NCBI RefSeq assembly: GCF_001278035.1
Contig: NZ_CP009452.1
Span: 3,753,501-3,817,500 of the forward strand
Length of the DNA stretch: 64,000 bases
Reading direction: 5' to 3'
Source: Sphingopyxis sp. 113P3
GTDB lineage: Bacteria; Pseudomonadota; Alphaproteobacteria; Sphingomonadales; Sphingomonadaceae
A program made the position numbers and the translations under genes. The notes below the pieces were generated by a model that saw only the letters and a list, made by a program, of their open reading frames with translations, was not told the origin of the DNA and searched no databases. Shown piece by piece: positions 55,513 to 64,000 of this stretch (the first letter of the stretch is position 1; every line of letters starts with the position of its first letter).

Positions 55513-57024
55513 TCACGTCCCGGGCTGGACATAGGGTACCCGCGCGAAGAGCTCGCGTTCGAAGCGGCGCGGATCGCTTTCCAAACGGCTTTGCGCGTCG
55601 AAAATCATCGTCTGCCGCTTTGGTAGGTCATAGGCCGGCCAGCCCGGATCGCCGGTGCGCGCGAAGCGGACGAAAGCCTCCATCACGATATCGCTCATCG
55701 CCTGCTGCCCGGGCGTCGGGTGAGGGATGGTCCCAAAGCTGAGGCCGATATCGTCGGTGTGCTTGGCCGCTTCGAAATCAAGCTGGTAGACGAACGCGGG
55801 CGCCCCGGCCCGTGCGCGAGCCTCGGCCTCCTCGACCTGCCCGCGCCAGCTTCGCGCCGCGGTGACGATACGGTGGAAAAGTTCGAGCGGCGGCGCGTCC
55901 GGATAGCGAGCGCGAAACTGTTCCACCACCCATTCGGGGTGAATATCCACGCGCATCTCGGGCGCGATCCGCGCAGCGAGGTTTCCGAAATCCAGTCCCG
56001 CAAGGGGCTTGCTGTCCGGCGCATAGAAAGCGCGGGTTTCCATCACCGCATTGCCGAGCATCATCGGAATGCCGAGCGATTGGGGCGCGGCATCGGGCCA
56101 GAAAGGATGGCGCTTCAAATGCACCATATCGAGCACCGGTCCCATATAGACCCCGCCGCCGAGGATCGGGTCGGTCGCCGCGAGCGCCGCGACCAGCTGC
56201 TCGACCGGCGCTGTCACGGGGTCGACGTTCGGGCCCAGCTCGCCGAGAAAAGCCTTGGCGCGCCGTGTGGCGTTCAAGGGCCCCGAGGCGGTAACCTGCT
56301 GCCCGCTCATCGTGATCGCCTTGTGGAAAAGCCCTTTCGCCTCGGGCATCGCCATCAGCGTCGCGATCTTGGCGCCCCCGCCCGACTGGCCAAAGAGGGT
56401 GACATTGGCGGGGTCGCCGCCAAAGGCGGCGATGTTGCGCTGGATCCACTGCAACGCCACGATCAGGTCGAGCTGTCCCGCATTGCCGCTGTCGGGAAAA
56501 CGCGAGTCGAGGCGCGCAAGATAGAGATAACCAAGCGCGTTGAGCCGGTGATTGACAGTGACCACCACCACCTCTCCCCGCGCCGCGAGACGGGCGCCGT
56601 CGTTGATGGGGTCGGTGACGCTCCCGGCCGAATAGGCGCCGCCGTGAAAATAGACCATGACGGGGCGCTTCGCGTCGGCGCGCATCGACGGCGTCCAGAC
56701 GTTGAGGAACAGGCAATCCTCGGACTGCGGCTGGTAGCGGTTCCCGCGCTGGGGACAGGCGGGGCCAAAGCCGCCCCCGTGCTGCTCGGCGCGCAGGACT
56801 GGAACCGGCGCCCGAAAGCGTCCGGCGCGCGCGTAGCGGATGCCAGGATAGAAGCAAAGGCGGGCGCCCTTTTCGCCCGTACCGAGGCTTCGATAAGCCC
56901 CATCGGGTGCGCTGACGACGTCCGGTCCCGATCCTGCCCTCGCCGTTTGCGATGCGGCAGCTATCAGCAGGCCCGCCGCGCTGCCGAGCAGCGCGCGGCG
57001 GCTGACGCCTTCAGCGGCGGACAT
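55513..57024 (-). CDS. Type-B carboxylesterase, Tat-exported
   Basis: This 503-residue carboxylesterase (PnbA-like) starts MSAAEGVSRRALLGSAAGLL with a twin-arginine signal. It has SEDCLFLNVWTPS near 118-130, the oxyanion loop YFHGGAYSAGS near 141-151, and FGQSGGGAKIA near 226 with the nucleophile Ser (GQSGG in place of the usual GESAG). The catalytic His is probably in KHTDDIGLSFGT near 441. Its start overlaps the kdgK stop by 14 bp. It may remove methyl, acetyl or feruloyl groups from pectin; the exact substrate is unknown. Confidence 0.87.
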   Translation of the reverse strand: MSAAEGVSRRALLGSAAGLLIAAASQTARAGSGPDVVSAPDGAYRSLGTGEKGARLCFYPGIRYARAGRFRAPVPVLRAEQHGGGFGPACPQRGNRYQPQSEDCLFLNVWTPSMRADAKRPVMVYFHGGAYSAGSVTDPINDGARLAARGEVVVVTVNHRLNALGYLYLARLDSRFPDSGNAGQLDLIVALQWIQRNIAAFGGDPANVTLFGQSGGGAKIATLMAMPEAKGLFHKAITMSGQQVTASGPLNATRRAKAFLGELGPNVDPVTAPVEQLVAALAATDPILGGGVYMGPVLDMVHLKRHPFWPDAAPQSLGIPMMLGNAVMETRAFYAPDSKPLAGLDFGNLAARIAPEMRVDIHPEWVVEQFRARYPDAPPLELFHRIVTAARSWRGQVEEAEARARAGAPAFVYQLDFEAAKHTDDIGLSFGTIPHPTPGQQAMSDIVMEAFVRFARTGDPGWPAYDLPKRQTMIFDAQSRLESDPRRFERELFARVPYVQPGT

Positions 57025-58018
57025 CGAGCCCCCCGCGGTGGAAGGCGTCGATGTCGGCCGGCCCGAAGCGGCTTGCATCGCCCGGGAGCGAGTGCTTGAG
57101 GCAGGTAAGCGCGAGGCCGGTTTCGGCCATCATCTTTGCATCGCCCCCGCTCAGGTGCGCGTGGAGCACCCCCGCGGCAAAGGCGTCGCCGGCGCCGATA
57201 CGATCGACGATACCGGTGACGTCGACCTCGCCGGTCTGGTGCGCGCCGCTGCGCAGGTCGACACGCGCCGCGATGCGGTGGTGGTCGGCGGTGAGCGTGT
57301 GGCGCGCCGTCGAGGCGATGATCCGGAGTTCGGGAAAGGCGGCGAAGCCTGCCTCGGCCGCCTCGCGCCGCCGGTCCTCGCCGTTGCCGCTAAAGGACCG
57401 ACCGAGCACCAGCGCGAGGTCGCGATGGTTGCCGAAGAGGATGTCGGCGATGCCGATGAGCTCGGACAGGATAGCGCGCGGGTCGCTGTCCCACGCGTCC
57501 CACAGCATCGCGCGGTAATTGCCATCGAAGCTGACAGGCACGCCGTGCCGCTTTGCCGCGCGCGCTGCCGCCAGCGCCGCCTCGGCCGACCGAGGGCCGA
57601 GCGCCGGGGTGATGCCCGAGAGGTGAAGCAGGCGCGCGCCGCCCAGCAGTTGATCGAAGTCATAATCCGCCGCGCTGCTCGCAGCGAAGCTCGACCCGGC
57701 GCGGTCGTAGACAATTTCCGATGCGCGCAGGCCCGCGCCGACGCTCAGGAAATAAAGCCCCATGCGCCCTGGATGAATGGTGACGGCGGTGCAATCGACA
57801 TGCGCGCCGCGCACCGCCGCCACGGCACCGCGACCCAGCGCATTTGCAGGAATTTTGCTGATCATCGCGCAATCGTGGCCAAGATGCGCAAGCCCGATGG
57901 CGACATTCGCCTCGGCGCCGCCCACATGCAGCGCAAGCGATGGCGACTGCATGAGCAGTTCATTGCCAGGCGCGGTCAGGCGGATCAGCAGTTCGCCGAA
58001 GAAAACCAGCTTTGCCAT
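57011..58018 (-). CDS. kdgK: 2-keto-3-deoxygluconate kinase KdgK
   Basis: KdgK phosphorylates 2-keto-3-deoxygluconate to KDPG, using ATP. The 335-residue PfkB-family protein has FFGELLIRLTAPGNELL near 6-22, HVGGAEANVAIGLAHLG near 31-47, FDGNYRAMLW near 162-171, and the C-terminal anion-hole signature DRIGAGDAFAAG near 278-289 with the catalytic Asp. ATG at 58016-58018. It follows kduD by 101 bp on the same strand, completing the kduI-kduD-kdgK series. Confidence 0.92.
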   Translation of the reverse strand: MAKLVFFGELLIRLTAPGNELLMQSPSLALHVGGAEANVAIGLAHLGHDCAMISKIPANALGRGAVAAVRGAHVDCTAVTIHPGRMGLYFLSVGAGLRASEIVYDRAGSSFAASSAADYDFDQLLGGARLLHLSGITPALGPRSAEAALAAARAAKRHGVPVSFDGNYRAMLWDAWDSDPRAILSELIGIADILFGNHRDLALVLGRSFSGNGEDRRREAAEAGFAAFPELRIIASTARHTLTADHHRIAARVDLRSGAHQTGEVDVTGIVDRIGAGDAFAAGVLHAHLSGGDAKMMAETGLALTCLKHSLPGDASRFGPADIDAFHRGGLDVRR

Positions 58019-58119
58019 ATCCACTCCGCTCGCCCTTGGCTCATCGAAGGATCGTTCTTCCTGTCGGTGCCGCGAAGGGGAGTGGGCTTGGTCACGCACC
58101 ATGGACGGCCCGTCGGCGC

Positions 58120-58875
58120 TTATCGGGCGAGCCAGCCGCCGTCGACGGCAAGGATATGACCCTGGACATAATCTGAGGCGGACGCTGCCAGGAAAACCGC
58201 AGCGCCGCCGATGTCGGCAGCGTCGCCCCAGCGCCCCGCGGGGATGCGCTCGAGGATCTGACGGTTGCGCGTCTCGTCGGCCTGCAATGCGGCCGTGTTG
58301 TTGGTCGCAATATAGCCTGGCGCGATCGCGTTGACCTGAATGCCCTTCGCTGCCCATTCGTTGGCGAGCAGCTTGGTGAGCCCGCCCACCCCCGATTTGG
58401 ACGCCGTATAACTCGGCACGCGGATGCCGCCCTGGAAGGTCAGCATCGAGGCGATGTTGATGATCTTGCCGCTGCCGCGCGCGATCATGTGCCGGCCCAC
58501 CGCCTGGCAAAGGAAGAAGACTGTCTTCAAATTGGTGTCCATCACCGCGTCCCAGTCGGCCTCGGTGAAGTCGACCGCATCGGCGCGGCGGATGATGCCG
58601 GCATTGTTGACGAGGATGTCGATGCGGCCGAATGCGCCGAGCACCGCGTCGACGAGCGGCTGCACCGCAGCGAGGCCCGAGAGGTCGGCCGCAAAATTGT
58701 CTGCCTTGCGGCCAAGCGCGCGAACCTTGTCGACCGTCTCGATTGCCGGCGTACGGCCCGCGGCCGCGATATCGGCCCCCGCCCCGGCGAGGGCGAGCGC
58801 GATCCCCTGCCCGATCCCCGTGTTCGCACCGGTGACCAGCGCGACCTTTCCCTCCAGGTTGAACATGCCGACCAT
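58120..58875 (-). CDS. kduD: 2-dehydro-3-deoxy-D-gluconate 5-dehydrogenase KduD
   Basis: KduD reduces 2,5-diketo-3-deoxygluconate to 2-keto-3-deoxygluconate. The 251-residue SDR has TGANTGIGQGIALAL near 16-30, NNAGIIRRADAVDFTEADW near 89-107, Ser in INIASMLTFQGGI and YTASK near 155 with Tyr and Lys. RRADAVDFTE and SMLTFQGGIRVPSYTASK are close to KduD of enterobacteria. The ATG at 58873-58875 overlaps the kduI stop as ATGA; a GTG one codon earlier is possible. Confidence 0.93.
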   Translation of the reverse strand: MVGMFNLEGKVALVTGANTGIGQGIALALAGAGADIAAAGRTPAIETVDKVRALGRKADNFAADLSGLAAVQPLVDAVLGAFGRIDILVNNAGIIRRADAVDFTEADWDAVMDTNLKTVFFLCQAVGRHMIARGSGKIINIASMLTFQGGIRVPSYTASKSGVGGLTKLLANEWAAKGIQVNAIAPGYIATNNTAALQADETRNRQILERIPAGRWGDAADIGGAAVFLAASASDYVQGHILAVDGGWLAR

Positions 58876-59711
58876 CACTTCAGCTGACAGATGTCGAGAA
58901 CATTCATGTCGGTATAGTCGAGATTCTCGCCGCCCATCGCCCAGATGAAGGCATATTTCTTCGTCCCTGAACCCATGTGGATCGACCAGGGTGGGCTGAT
59001 GACCGCCTCTTCGTTCGCGATCACGATGTGCCGCATGCTCTCGGGCTCGCCCATATAATGGAAGATGCGGTCATTCTCTTCGGGAAGGTCGAAGTAGAGA
59101 TAGATCTCGCTGCGCCGATCATGAAGGTGCGGCGGCATGGTGTTCCACACGCTGCCCTCTTCGAGCACGGTGAGGCCGAGCAGCAACTGCGCGCTTTCGC
59201 ACACCCCCGGAATGACGAGCTGATAGATGGTCCGCTGGTTCGAGTTGGCAAGGTCGCCGCGCGCGAGCGGGTTGGCTTCATCGAGCGTGATATGCCGCAG
59301 CGGGCAGACCTTGTGCGCCGGAAGCGAGGCGAGATAGAAGCGCGCGCCCTCCCCCTCGAACGTCACCTCCTTCGACCCCATCGGGATGTAGAGACATTCC
59401 TTGTTGTTCATCTCGAAGCGCTGGCCATCGACGCTGATTGCGCCCCGGGTGCCGATATTGACCGCGGCCATCTCGCGCCGCTCGAGGAAAGGATGGCCCG
59501 CTGCCGACGCCGGCTCGCTCTGCACGGGAAGCGTCAAGGCCCCGCCCATGGGCACCGCTCCCCCGATGACGAAGCGCTCGTTGTGCGAATAGTTGAGGTT
59601 GATCCTCCCCTCCTCGAACATGCCCGTCACGAGATAGCGCGCGCGAAGCTGATCGTTCGACACATCCTCCATCATTTCGGGATGGGTGGCGTGATAGGTC
59701 TTGGCGAACAT
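58875..59711 (-). CDS. kduI: 5-keto-4-deoxyuronate isomerase KduI
   Basis: KduI isomerises 5-keto-4-deoxyuronate to 2,5-diketo-3-deoxygluconate. The 278-residue length equals the E. coli enzyme. Zinc ligands are His195 and His197 (PPHLHD), Glu202 and His245 (SIHMGSG), at almost the same positions as in E. coli. I chose the ATG at 59709-59711, which has AAGG seven bases upstream; the ATG nine bases earlier sits directly after that AAGG. An operator lies 52 bp upstream. First gene of kduI-kduD-kdgK-carboxylesterase. Confidence 0.96.
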   Translation of the reverse strand: MFAKTYHATHPEMMEDVSNDQLRARYLVTGMFEEGRINLNYSHNERFVIGGAVPMGGALTLPVQSEPASAAGHPFLERREMAAVNIGTRGAISVDGQRFEMNNKECLYIPMGSKEVTFEGEGARFYLASLPAHKVCPLRHITLDEANPLARGDLANSNQRTIYQLVIPGVCESAQLLLGLTVLEEGSVWNTMPPHLHDRRSEIYLYFDLPEENDRIFHYMGEPESMRHIVIANEEAVISPPWSIHMGSGTKKYAFIWAMGGENLDYTDMNVLDICQLK

Positions 59712-59763
59712 GATCGGCATCCTTGAGCTGAATAATAGGGCTGGCTTTCTGGCTAGCTCCAAT

Positions 59764-59777
59764 GGTAACCGGTGTCA
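59764..59777. promoter_or_regulatory. LacI-type operator upstream of kduI
   Basis: GGTAACCGGTGTCA, identical to the copy at 52613, lies 52 bp upstream of kduI. It should control the kduI-kduD-kdgK-esterase unit. The divergent RND adaptor gene starts 146 bp to the right and is probably not part of this regulon. Confidence 0.8.
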
Positions 59778-59923
59778 ACGTCTGCGGCGGCCGGGCGGCA
59801 GGCCCCCCGGAAAATTGTCGTAATTTGTCGCAAATGGCCTAATCCGCTTGCCAGCGCAGGCTCGATGCGGTGAATAGGATGAAAGCCCCCGCCCTTCCCC
59901 CGCGGATCGACACGAGACAACCG

Positions 59924-61105
59924 ATGATGCCTAAACAGAGGCCGCTGCTCCTGACCGGAGCCCTGTGCGCCGCGATATTGTCGCTGGGAGCCTGCGCGGA
60001 CGGGGACGAGCAAGGCGGCCGCGATCGCGGCGCACCCGAGGTCGGCTACGTCATCGCCGCGACCTCCGCGGTTCCGGTTACCACCGAACTTGGCGGGCGC
60101 ACGGTCGCCTTCGAGACGAGCGAAGTACGCCCCCAGGTGAGCGGACTGATCCGCCGGCGCCTGTTCACCGAGGGCGGGTCCGTGCGGGCGGGCCAGCCTC
60201 TCTTCCAGATCGACCCCAGTCTCTACCGTGCAGCGGTCGACCAGGCCGAAGCCAATCTGGCGAGCGCGCGGGCGAGTGCTGCGGCGGCTGAAGAGAAAGC
60301 GAAGCGTTTCGAGCCGCTCGCCAAGATGCAGGCCATCGCCGAGCAGGATTATACCGACGCGCTCGCCGCGGCGCGGGTCGCGCGCGCGAGCGTCGCCCAA
60401 AATGCCGCAGCGCTCGAAACCGCGCGGATCAATCTGCGCTATACGACGATCGCCGCTCCGATCAGCGGTCGCATCGGCCGCAGCCTTGCGACACCCGGCG
60501 CTCTGGTAAGCGCAAGCCAGACCCAGCCGCTCGCGGTGATCCAGCAGCTCGACCCTATCTATGTCGACATGCAGCAGTCGAGCGCCGAACTCACCGCACT
60601 TCGGCAGTCGCTCGCGAGCGGCGGCACGCAGCCGGGGAGCACGGCCGTACGCCTGAAACTCGAGGACGGCAGCGATTATGGATTCGCGGGCACCGTCCAA
60701 TTCTCCGAAATGACGGTCAACGAAGCGACCGGGACGGTGACGCTGCGCGCGCGCTTTCCCAACCCGAAGGGACTGCTCCTGCCCGGCATGTTCGTGACAG
60801 CGCTGTTCAACCAGGCGATCGAGCCCAATGCGGTCCTTGTCCCGCAGCAGGCCGTCCAGCGCGATTTCGACGGCAGCGCGTTTGTTTATCTTGTGGGCAA
60901 GGACAACAAGGTCGTGCGGCGCAAGGTCGACACCAAGCGGACGGCGGGCACGAATTGGGTCATTTCGGCAGGGATCAAGGCCGGCGACCGGATTATCACC
61001 CAAGGCATCGGCAATCTCCGGTCGGGGATGCCCGTTCGACCGGTCCCGGCCTCCAGCGTGCAGCGGATCGGGGCCGCCGGCCGCGAGGCCGCCCAGGGTA
61101 AATAG
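59924..61105 (+). CDS. RND efflux periplasmic adaptor (membrane fusion protein)
   Basis: This 393-residue AcrA/MexA-type adaptor starts MMPKQRPLLLTGALCAAILSLGAC, a lipoprotein signal with Cys24. It has the lipoyl half-motifs (VRPQVSGLIRRRLFTEGGSV, then LRYTTIAAPISGRIGRSL), a helical hairpin near 100-170 (AEANLASARASAAAAEEKAK), a beta-barrel and a membrane-proximal domain (LVPQQAVQRDFDGSAFVYLV). It links the RND pump to an outer-membrane channel. ATG at 59924; ATG 59879 and GTG 59870 are also in frame. The pump gene follows by 5 bp. Confidence 0.92.
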   Translation: MMPKQRPLLLTGALCAAILSLGACADGDEQGGRDRGAPEVGYVIAATSAVPVTTELGGRTVAFETSEVRPQVSGLIRRRLFTEGGSVRAGQPLFQIDPSLYRAAVDQAEANLASARASAAAAEEKAKRFEPLAKMQAIAEQDYTDALAAARVARASVAQNAAALETARINLRYTTIAAPISGRIGRSLATPGALVSASQTQPLAVIQQLDPIYVDMQQSSAELTALRQSLASGGTQPGSTAVRLKLEDGSDYGFAGTVQFSEMTVNEATGTVTLRARFPNPKGLLLPGMFVTALFNQAIEPNAVLVPQQAVQRDFDGSAFVYLVGKDNKVVRRKVDTKRTAGTNWVISAGIKAGDRIITQGIGNLRSGMPVRPVPASSVQRIGAAGREAAQGK

Positions 61106-61110
61106 CCCGC

Positions 61111-64000
61111 ATGTCGCGCATTTTCATCGACCGCCCGATCTTCGCCTGGGTGCTGGCGATCATCGTGATGCTCGGCGGGCTGGGCGCGCTTTTCTCGCTG
61201 CCGATCGAACAATATCCCGATATCGCCCCGACGCAGGTCAATATTCGCGCGAGCTACCCCGGCGCATCGGCCGAAACGATCGAGAACAGTGTCACGCAGG
61301 TGCTTGAACAGCAGCTGACGGGAATCGACGGCCTTCTTTATTTCAGCTCGCAGTCGAGCTCGCGCGGGCAGGCGAGCATTACCGCGATCTTTGCCAAGGG
61401 AACCGATCCCGATATCGCCCAGGTCCAGGTCCAGAACCAGATCAGTTCGGCGCTCTCACGCCTGCCCGAGCAGGTCCAGAGCCGGGGGGTGAGGGTCACC
61501 AAGTCCAATTCGGACACGCTCTTGATGGTGGCGGTGTTCGACACCACCGACACGCGCTCGAACCAGGATGTATCGGACTATCTGACCTCGAACATTCAGG
61601 ACCCGCTATCGCGCGTCGACGGCGTCGGCGACGTCAATGTCTTCGGTGCGCCGCACGCGATGCGTATCTGGCTCAATCCGCAGCGGCTGGCAGCCATGTC
61701 CCTGATGCCCGGCGATGTGGTCAACGCCATCAACGCCCAGAACAGCGAGGTCGCTGCCGGCGACGTCGGCGGGCTGCCCGCGCCCAAGGGCCAGATGCTC
61801 AACGCAACGGTGACCGCGCAGTCGAAGCTGCAAACCCCCGAGGAGTTCGAGAATATCGTTCTCAAGACACTGCCCGACGGGTCGACTGTGCGGATCAAGG
61901 ATGTCGCGCGGGTCGAACTGGGTGCTGAGAACTACAGCGTCATCACCCGCGTCAACGGCCATCCCGGAGCCGGCATGGCGATCTCGCTATCGCCCGGGTC
62001 CGACGCGCTCAAGACCGCCGAACTCGTCAAGGCGCGGATGGAAGCGCTCGCGGCCGACATGCCCGAAGGGCTCGACTATGCCTATGCGAATGATTCGACC
62101 GACTTCATCAAGCTTTCGGTCAGCGAGGTGCAGAAGGCCTTGTTCGAGGCGATTCTGCTCGTCGTCATCGTCATGTTCATCTTTCTGCAGAGCTGGCGCG
62201 CGACACTGATCCCCGCCATCGCGGTGCCGGTCGTCCTGCTCGGCACCTTCGCCATCTTCTATATCGCGGGTTTCAGCATCAACACGCTGACGCTGTTCGG
62301 GCTTGTGCTCGCGATTGGCTTGCTGGTCGACGATGCGATCGTGGTGGTCGAGAATGTCGAGCGGTTGATGGAAGAACATCCTGACATGACCGCGCGCGAG
62401 GCAACGATCCGGTCGATGCAGGAACTGCAGATCGCACTGGTTGCCATTGGCCTGGTGCTGTCGGCAGTGTTCCTGCCGATGGCCTTTTTCGGCGGCTCCA
62501 CCGGAGTCATCTATCGCCAATTCTCGATCACGATTGTCTCCGCGATGGGTCTGTCGGTACTGGTCGCGCTCGTACTGAGCCCCGCGCTCACGTCGACGCT
62601 GCTCAAGCCCAGGACGCAAGCTGTGCAAGGCGCGCGCCGACGCTTTCCGCGCTTTCAGGAGATGCTCGAGCGCGCGAAGCATGGCTTCAACACGCGCTTC
62701 GACCGGGCGAGCGACAGCTATGCGCAAAGCGTGGCCAAGGTCGTCGCGCGCAAATGGCTGTTCCTTGCGATCTATGCCCTCGCCCTTGCGCTGCTCGTGC
62801 TGCTCTTCCTGCGCCTGCCCGGAGGCTTCCTGCCCAACGAAGACCAAGGGCGCGTGGCCGTTCAATTCCGCCTGCCAGCCGGCGCGACGCAGGAACGTAC
62901 GCTCGAAGTGCGCGATGCGGTCGAAAAATATCTGCTGACCCAGGAAAAGGCGAACACGCAAGCCCTGTTTCTGATCGCCGGCGGCGGAGGCGGCGGGGCG
63001 TCAGGACAAAACACCGGTCAAGGCTTCGTAAACCTGGTCGACTGGGACCACCGGCCGGGCCCCGAGAACACCGCCGACGCCATCGCGCAGCGCGCGCGCG
63101 CAGCGCTTTCGGGGCTGCGCGACGCACAGATTTTCGCGCTGGTGCCGGGCGCGGTGCGCGGTCTTGGCGACACGTCGGGCTTCACGATGGAATTTCAGAA
63201 CCGCGGTGGGCTAAGCCGCGAGGAATTTGCTGCGGCGCGCGATAAGTTGCTTGCGATGGCGAACGCCAATCCCAGGCTTCAATCGGTACGGCTGAGCGAC
63301 CTGCCCGACGTCGCAACGCTGAAGGTCGACATCGATACCCAGCGGCTGACCGCCTATGGGCTCAGCAACAATGACGTGAACAACACGCTGTCGACCGCAT
63401 GGGGCGGGCGCTACGTCAACGACTTTATCGACAAGGGGCGGGTCAAGCGCGTTTATGTGCAGGGCGACGCCCCATATCGGGCGAGACCCGAGGATCTTGC
63501 CCAATGGTATGTGCGCTCGTCGGATGGCGGGATGTCCCCTTTTTCCGCCTTCTCGCGTATCGGCTGGTCGACGACGCCGAGCAGCACCTCGCGCTTTCAG
63601 GGCGTTCCCGCCTATGAAATCTCGGGCCAGCCGGCTCCGGGCACCAGTTCGGGCGAGGCGATGGATCTCATGGAGCAAATGGCCGCGCAGATTCCGGGCA
63701 CGAGCGTCGCCTGGGCCGGTTCTTCCTATCAGGAACGTCTGTCCTCGGGGCAGGCTCCGCTCCTTTACGGATTGTCGCTGCTCGTCGTCTTCCTTTGCCT
63801 TGCCGCGCTTTATGAAAGCTGGTCGATCCCCGTCGCGGTGCTGCTCGTCATTCCGCTGGGGCTGGTCGGTGCCGTGCTTGCGGTCAGTCTGCGCGGGCTC
63901 GAAAACGACGTCTATCTGCAGATCGGCCTTTTGACCACGATGGGCCTCGCGGCGAAGAATGCAATCTTGATGATCGAATTCGCCGAGCAGCAGGAGCGAC
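61111..64000 (+). CDS. RND multidrug efflux pump, AcrB/MexB family (3' end outside window)
   Basis: An open frame from the ATG at 61111 continues to the last base, giving about 963 residues of an expected 1040-1060. It starts MSRIFIDRPIFAWVLAIIVM, has the porter-domain start QYPDIAPTQVNIRASYPGA, and the proton-relay pair Asp407-Asp408 (GLLVDDAIVVVENVER), numbered as in E. coli AcrB. The later relay lysine is at residue 949 (KNAILMIEFAEQQE). Hydrophobe/amphiphile class (HAE1). No TolC-like gene is in the window. It is coupled to the adaptor upstream. Confidence 0.95.
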   Translation, partial: MSRIFIDRPIFAWVLAIIVMLGGLGALFSLPIEQYPDIAPTQVNIRASYPGASAETIENSVTQVLEQQLTGIDGLLYFSSQSSSRGQASITAIFAKGTDPDIAQVQVQNQISSALSRLPEQVQSRGVRVTKSNSDTLLMVAVFDTTDTRSNQDVSDYLTSNIQDPLSRVDGVGDVNVFGAPHAMRIWLNPQRLAAMSLMPGDVVNAINAQNSEVAAGDVGGLPAPKGQMLNATVTAQSKLQTPEEFENIVLKTLPDGSTVRIKDVARVELGAENYSVITRVNGHPGAGMAISLSPGSDALKTAELVKARMEALAADMPEGLDYAYANDSTDFIKLSVSEVQKALFEAILLVVIVMFIFLQSWRATLIPAIAVPVVLLGTFAIFYIAGFSINTLTLFGLVLAIGLLVDDAIVVVENVERLMEEHPDMTAREATIRSMQELQIALVAIGLVLSAVFLPMAFFGGSTGVIYRQFSITIVSAMGLSVLVALVLSPALTSTLLKPRTQAVQGARRRFPRFQEMLERAKHGFNTRFDRASDSYAQSVAKVVARKWLFLAIYALALALLVLLFLRLPGGFLPNEDQGRVAVQFRLPAGATQERTLEVRDAVEKYLLTQEKANTQALFLIAGGGGGGASGQNTGQGFVNLVDWDHRPGPENTADAIAQRARAALSGLRDAQIFALVPGAVRGLGDTSGFTMEFQNRGGLSREEFAAARDKLLAMANANPRLQSVRLSDLPDVATLKVDIDTQRLTAYGLSNNDVNNTLSTAWGGRYVNDFIDKGRVKRVYVQGDAPYRARPEDLAQWYVRSSDGGMSPFSAFSRIGWSTTPSSTSRFQGVPAYEISGQPAPGTSSGEAMDLMEQMAAQIPGTSVAWAGSSYQERLSSGQAPLLYGLSLLVVFLCLAALYESWSIPVAVLLVIPLGLVGAVLAVSLRGLENDVYLQIGLLTTMGLAAKNAILMIEFAEQQER

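Overview
The window is high-GC bacterial DNA with dense, often overlapping genes (ATGA/GTGA junctions), GC-rich wobble positions, twin-arginine signals, a sugar-type TonB-dependent receptor and many acyl-CoA enzymes. Protein flavour and gene content fit an alphaproteobacterium of the order Sphingomonadales (Sphingopyxis/Sphingomonas-like). That assignment is an inference; no rRNA or other marker gene is present. I saw no tRNA, rRNA, CRISPR array, insertion sequence or prophage.

Layout. (a) 1-4663: end of an OmpA-family envelope protein, then a minus-strand chain of six tightly packed genes (queuosine-precursor transporter, argB, YggT, folD, a lipoprotein, MarC). (b) 5142-9610: a nucleoside transporter; a minus-strand three-gene module of YcgG/GntA-type haem N-hydroxylase, DUF1989 protein and TupA-like ATP-grasp ligase, which looks like a small guanidine-modifying biosynthetic unit; and two small secreted proteins. 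(c) 9616-16544: epoxide hydrolase, 3-hydroxybutyryl-CoA dehydrogenase, ergothioneine genes egtD and egtB, cobalamin adenosyltransferase, a HIG1-like membrane protein and gluQ on the minus strand, then an HNH endonuclease on the plus strand. (d) 16659-19921: PEP carboxylase and a lipoprotein.

(e) 20011-36526: a divergent acyl-CoA catabolic cluster. The minus arm has an SDR and two paired acyl-CoA dehydrogenases, one of which appears to lack the catalytic base. The plus arm has SDRs, two tandem GPH-type transporters, an ACAD11-like dehydrogenase with a separate ACAD10/11-like kinase, an alcohol dehydrogenase, an aldo/keto reductase, a serine hydrolase and a FadB/FadJ-type bifunctional enzyme. 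The kinase/dehydrogenase pair points to a 4-hydroxyacyl-CoA type substrate; the parent compound is unknown. A large palindrome sits between the arms.

(f) 36632-44553: the distal valine pathway (mmsB, enoyl-CoA hydratase, 3-hydroxyisobutyryl-CoA hydrolase, isobutyryl-CoA dehydrogenase-like, mmsA), interleaved with RidA, an I78 inhibitor, a lipoprotein and a two-helix membrane protein. A divergent LysR regulator has a perfect palindrome in front of it.

(g) 44563-59711: a pectin/uronate utilisation locus: hexuronate-type MFS, FAH-family hydratase, LacI regulator, GH43, TonB receptor, pectate lyase, cupin, two esterases, kdgK, kduD and kduI. Four near-identical 14-bp palindromes (core ACCGGT) lie only in the promoter regions of these transcription units. 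They define a local LacI-type regulon that would couple polymer cleavage, outer-membrane uptake and conversion of 5-keto-4-deoxyuronate to KDPG. (h) 59924-64000: an RND efflux adaptor and its pump, the pump cut by the window end.
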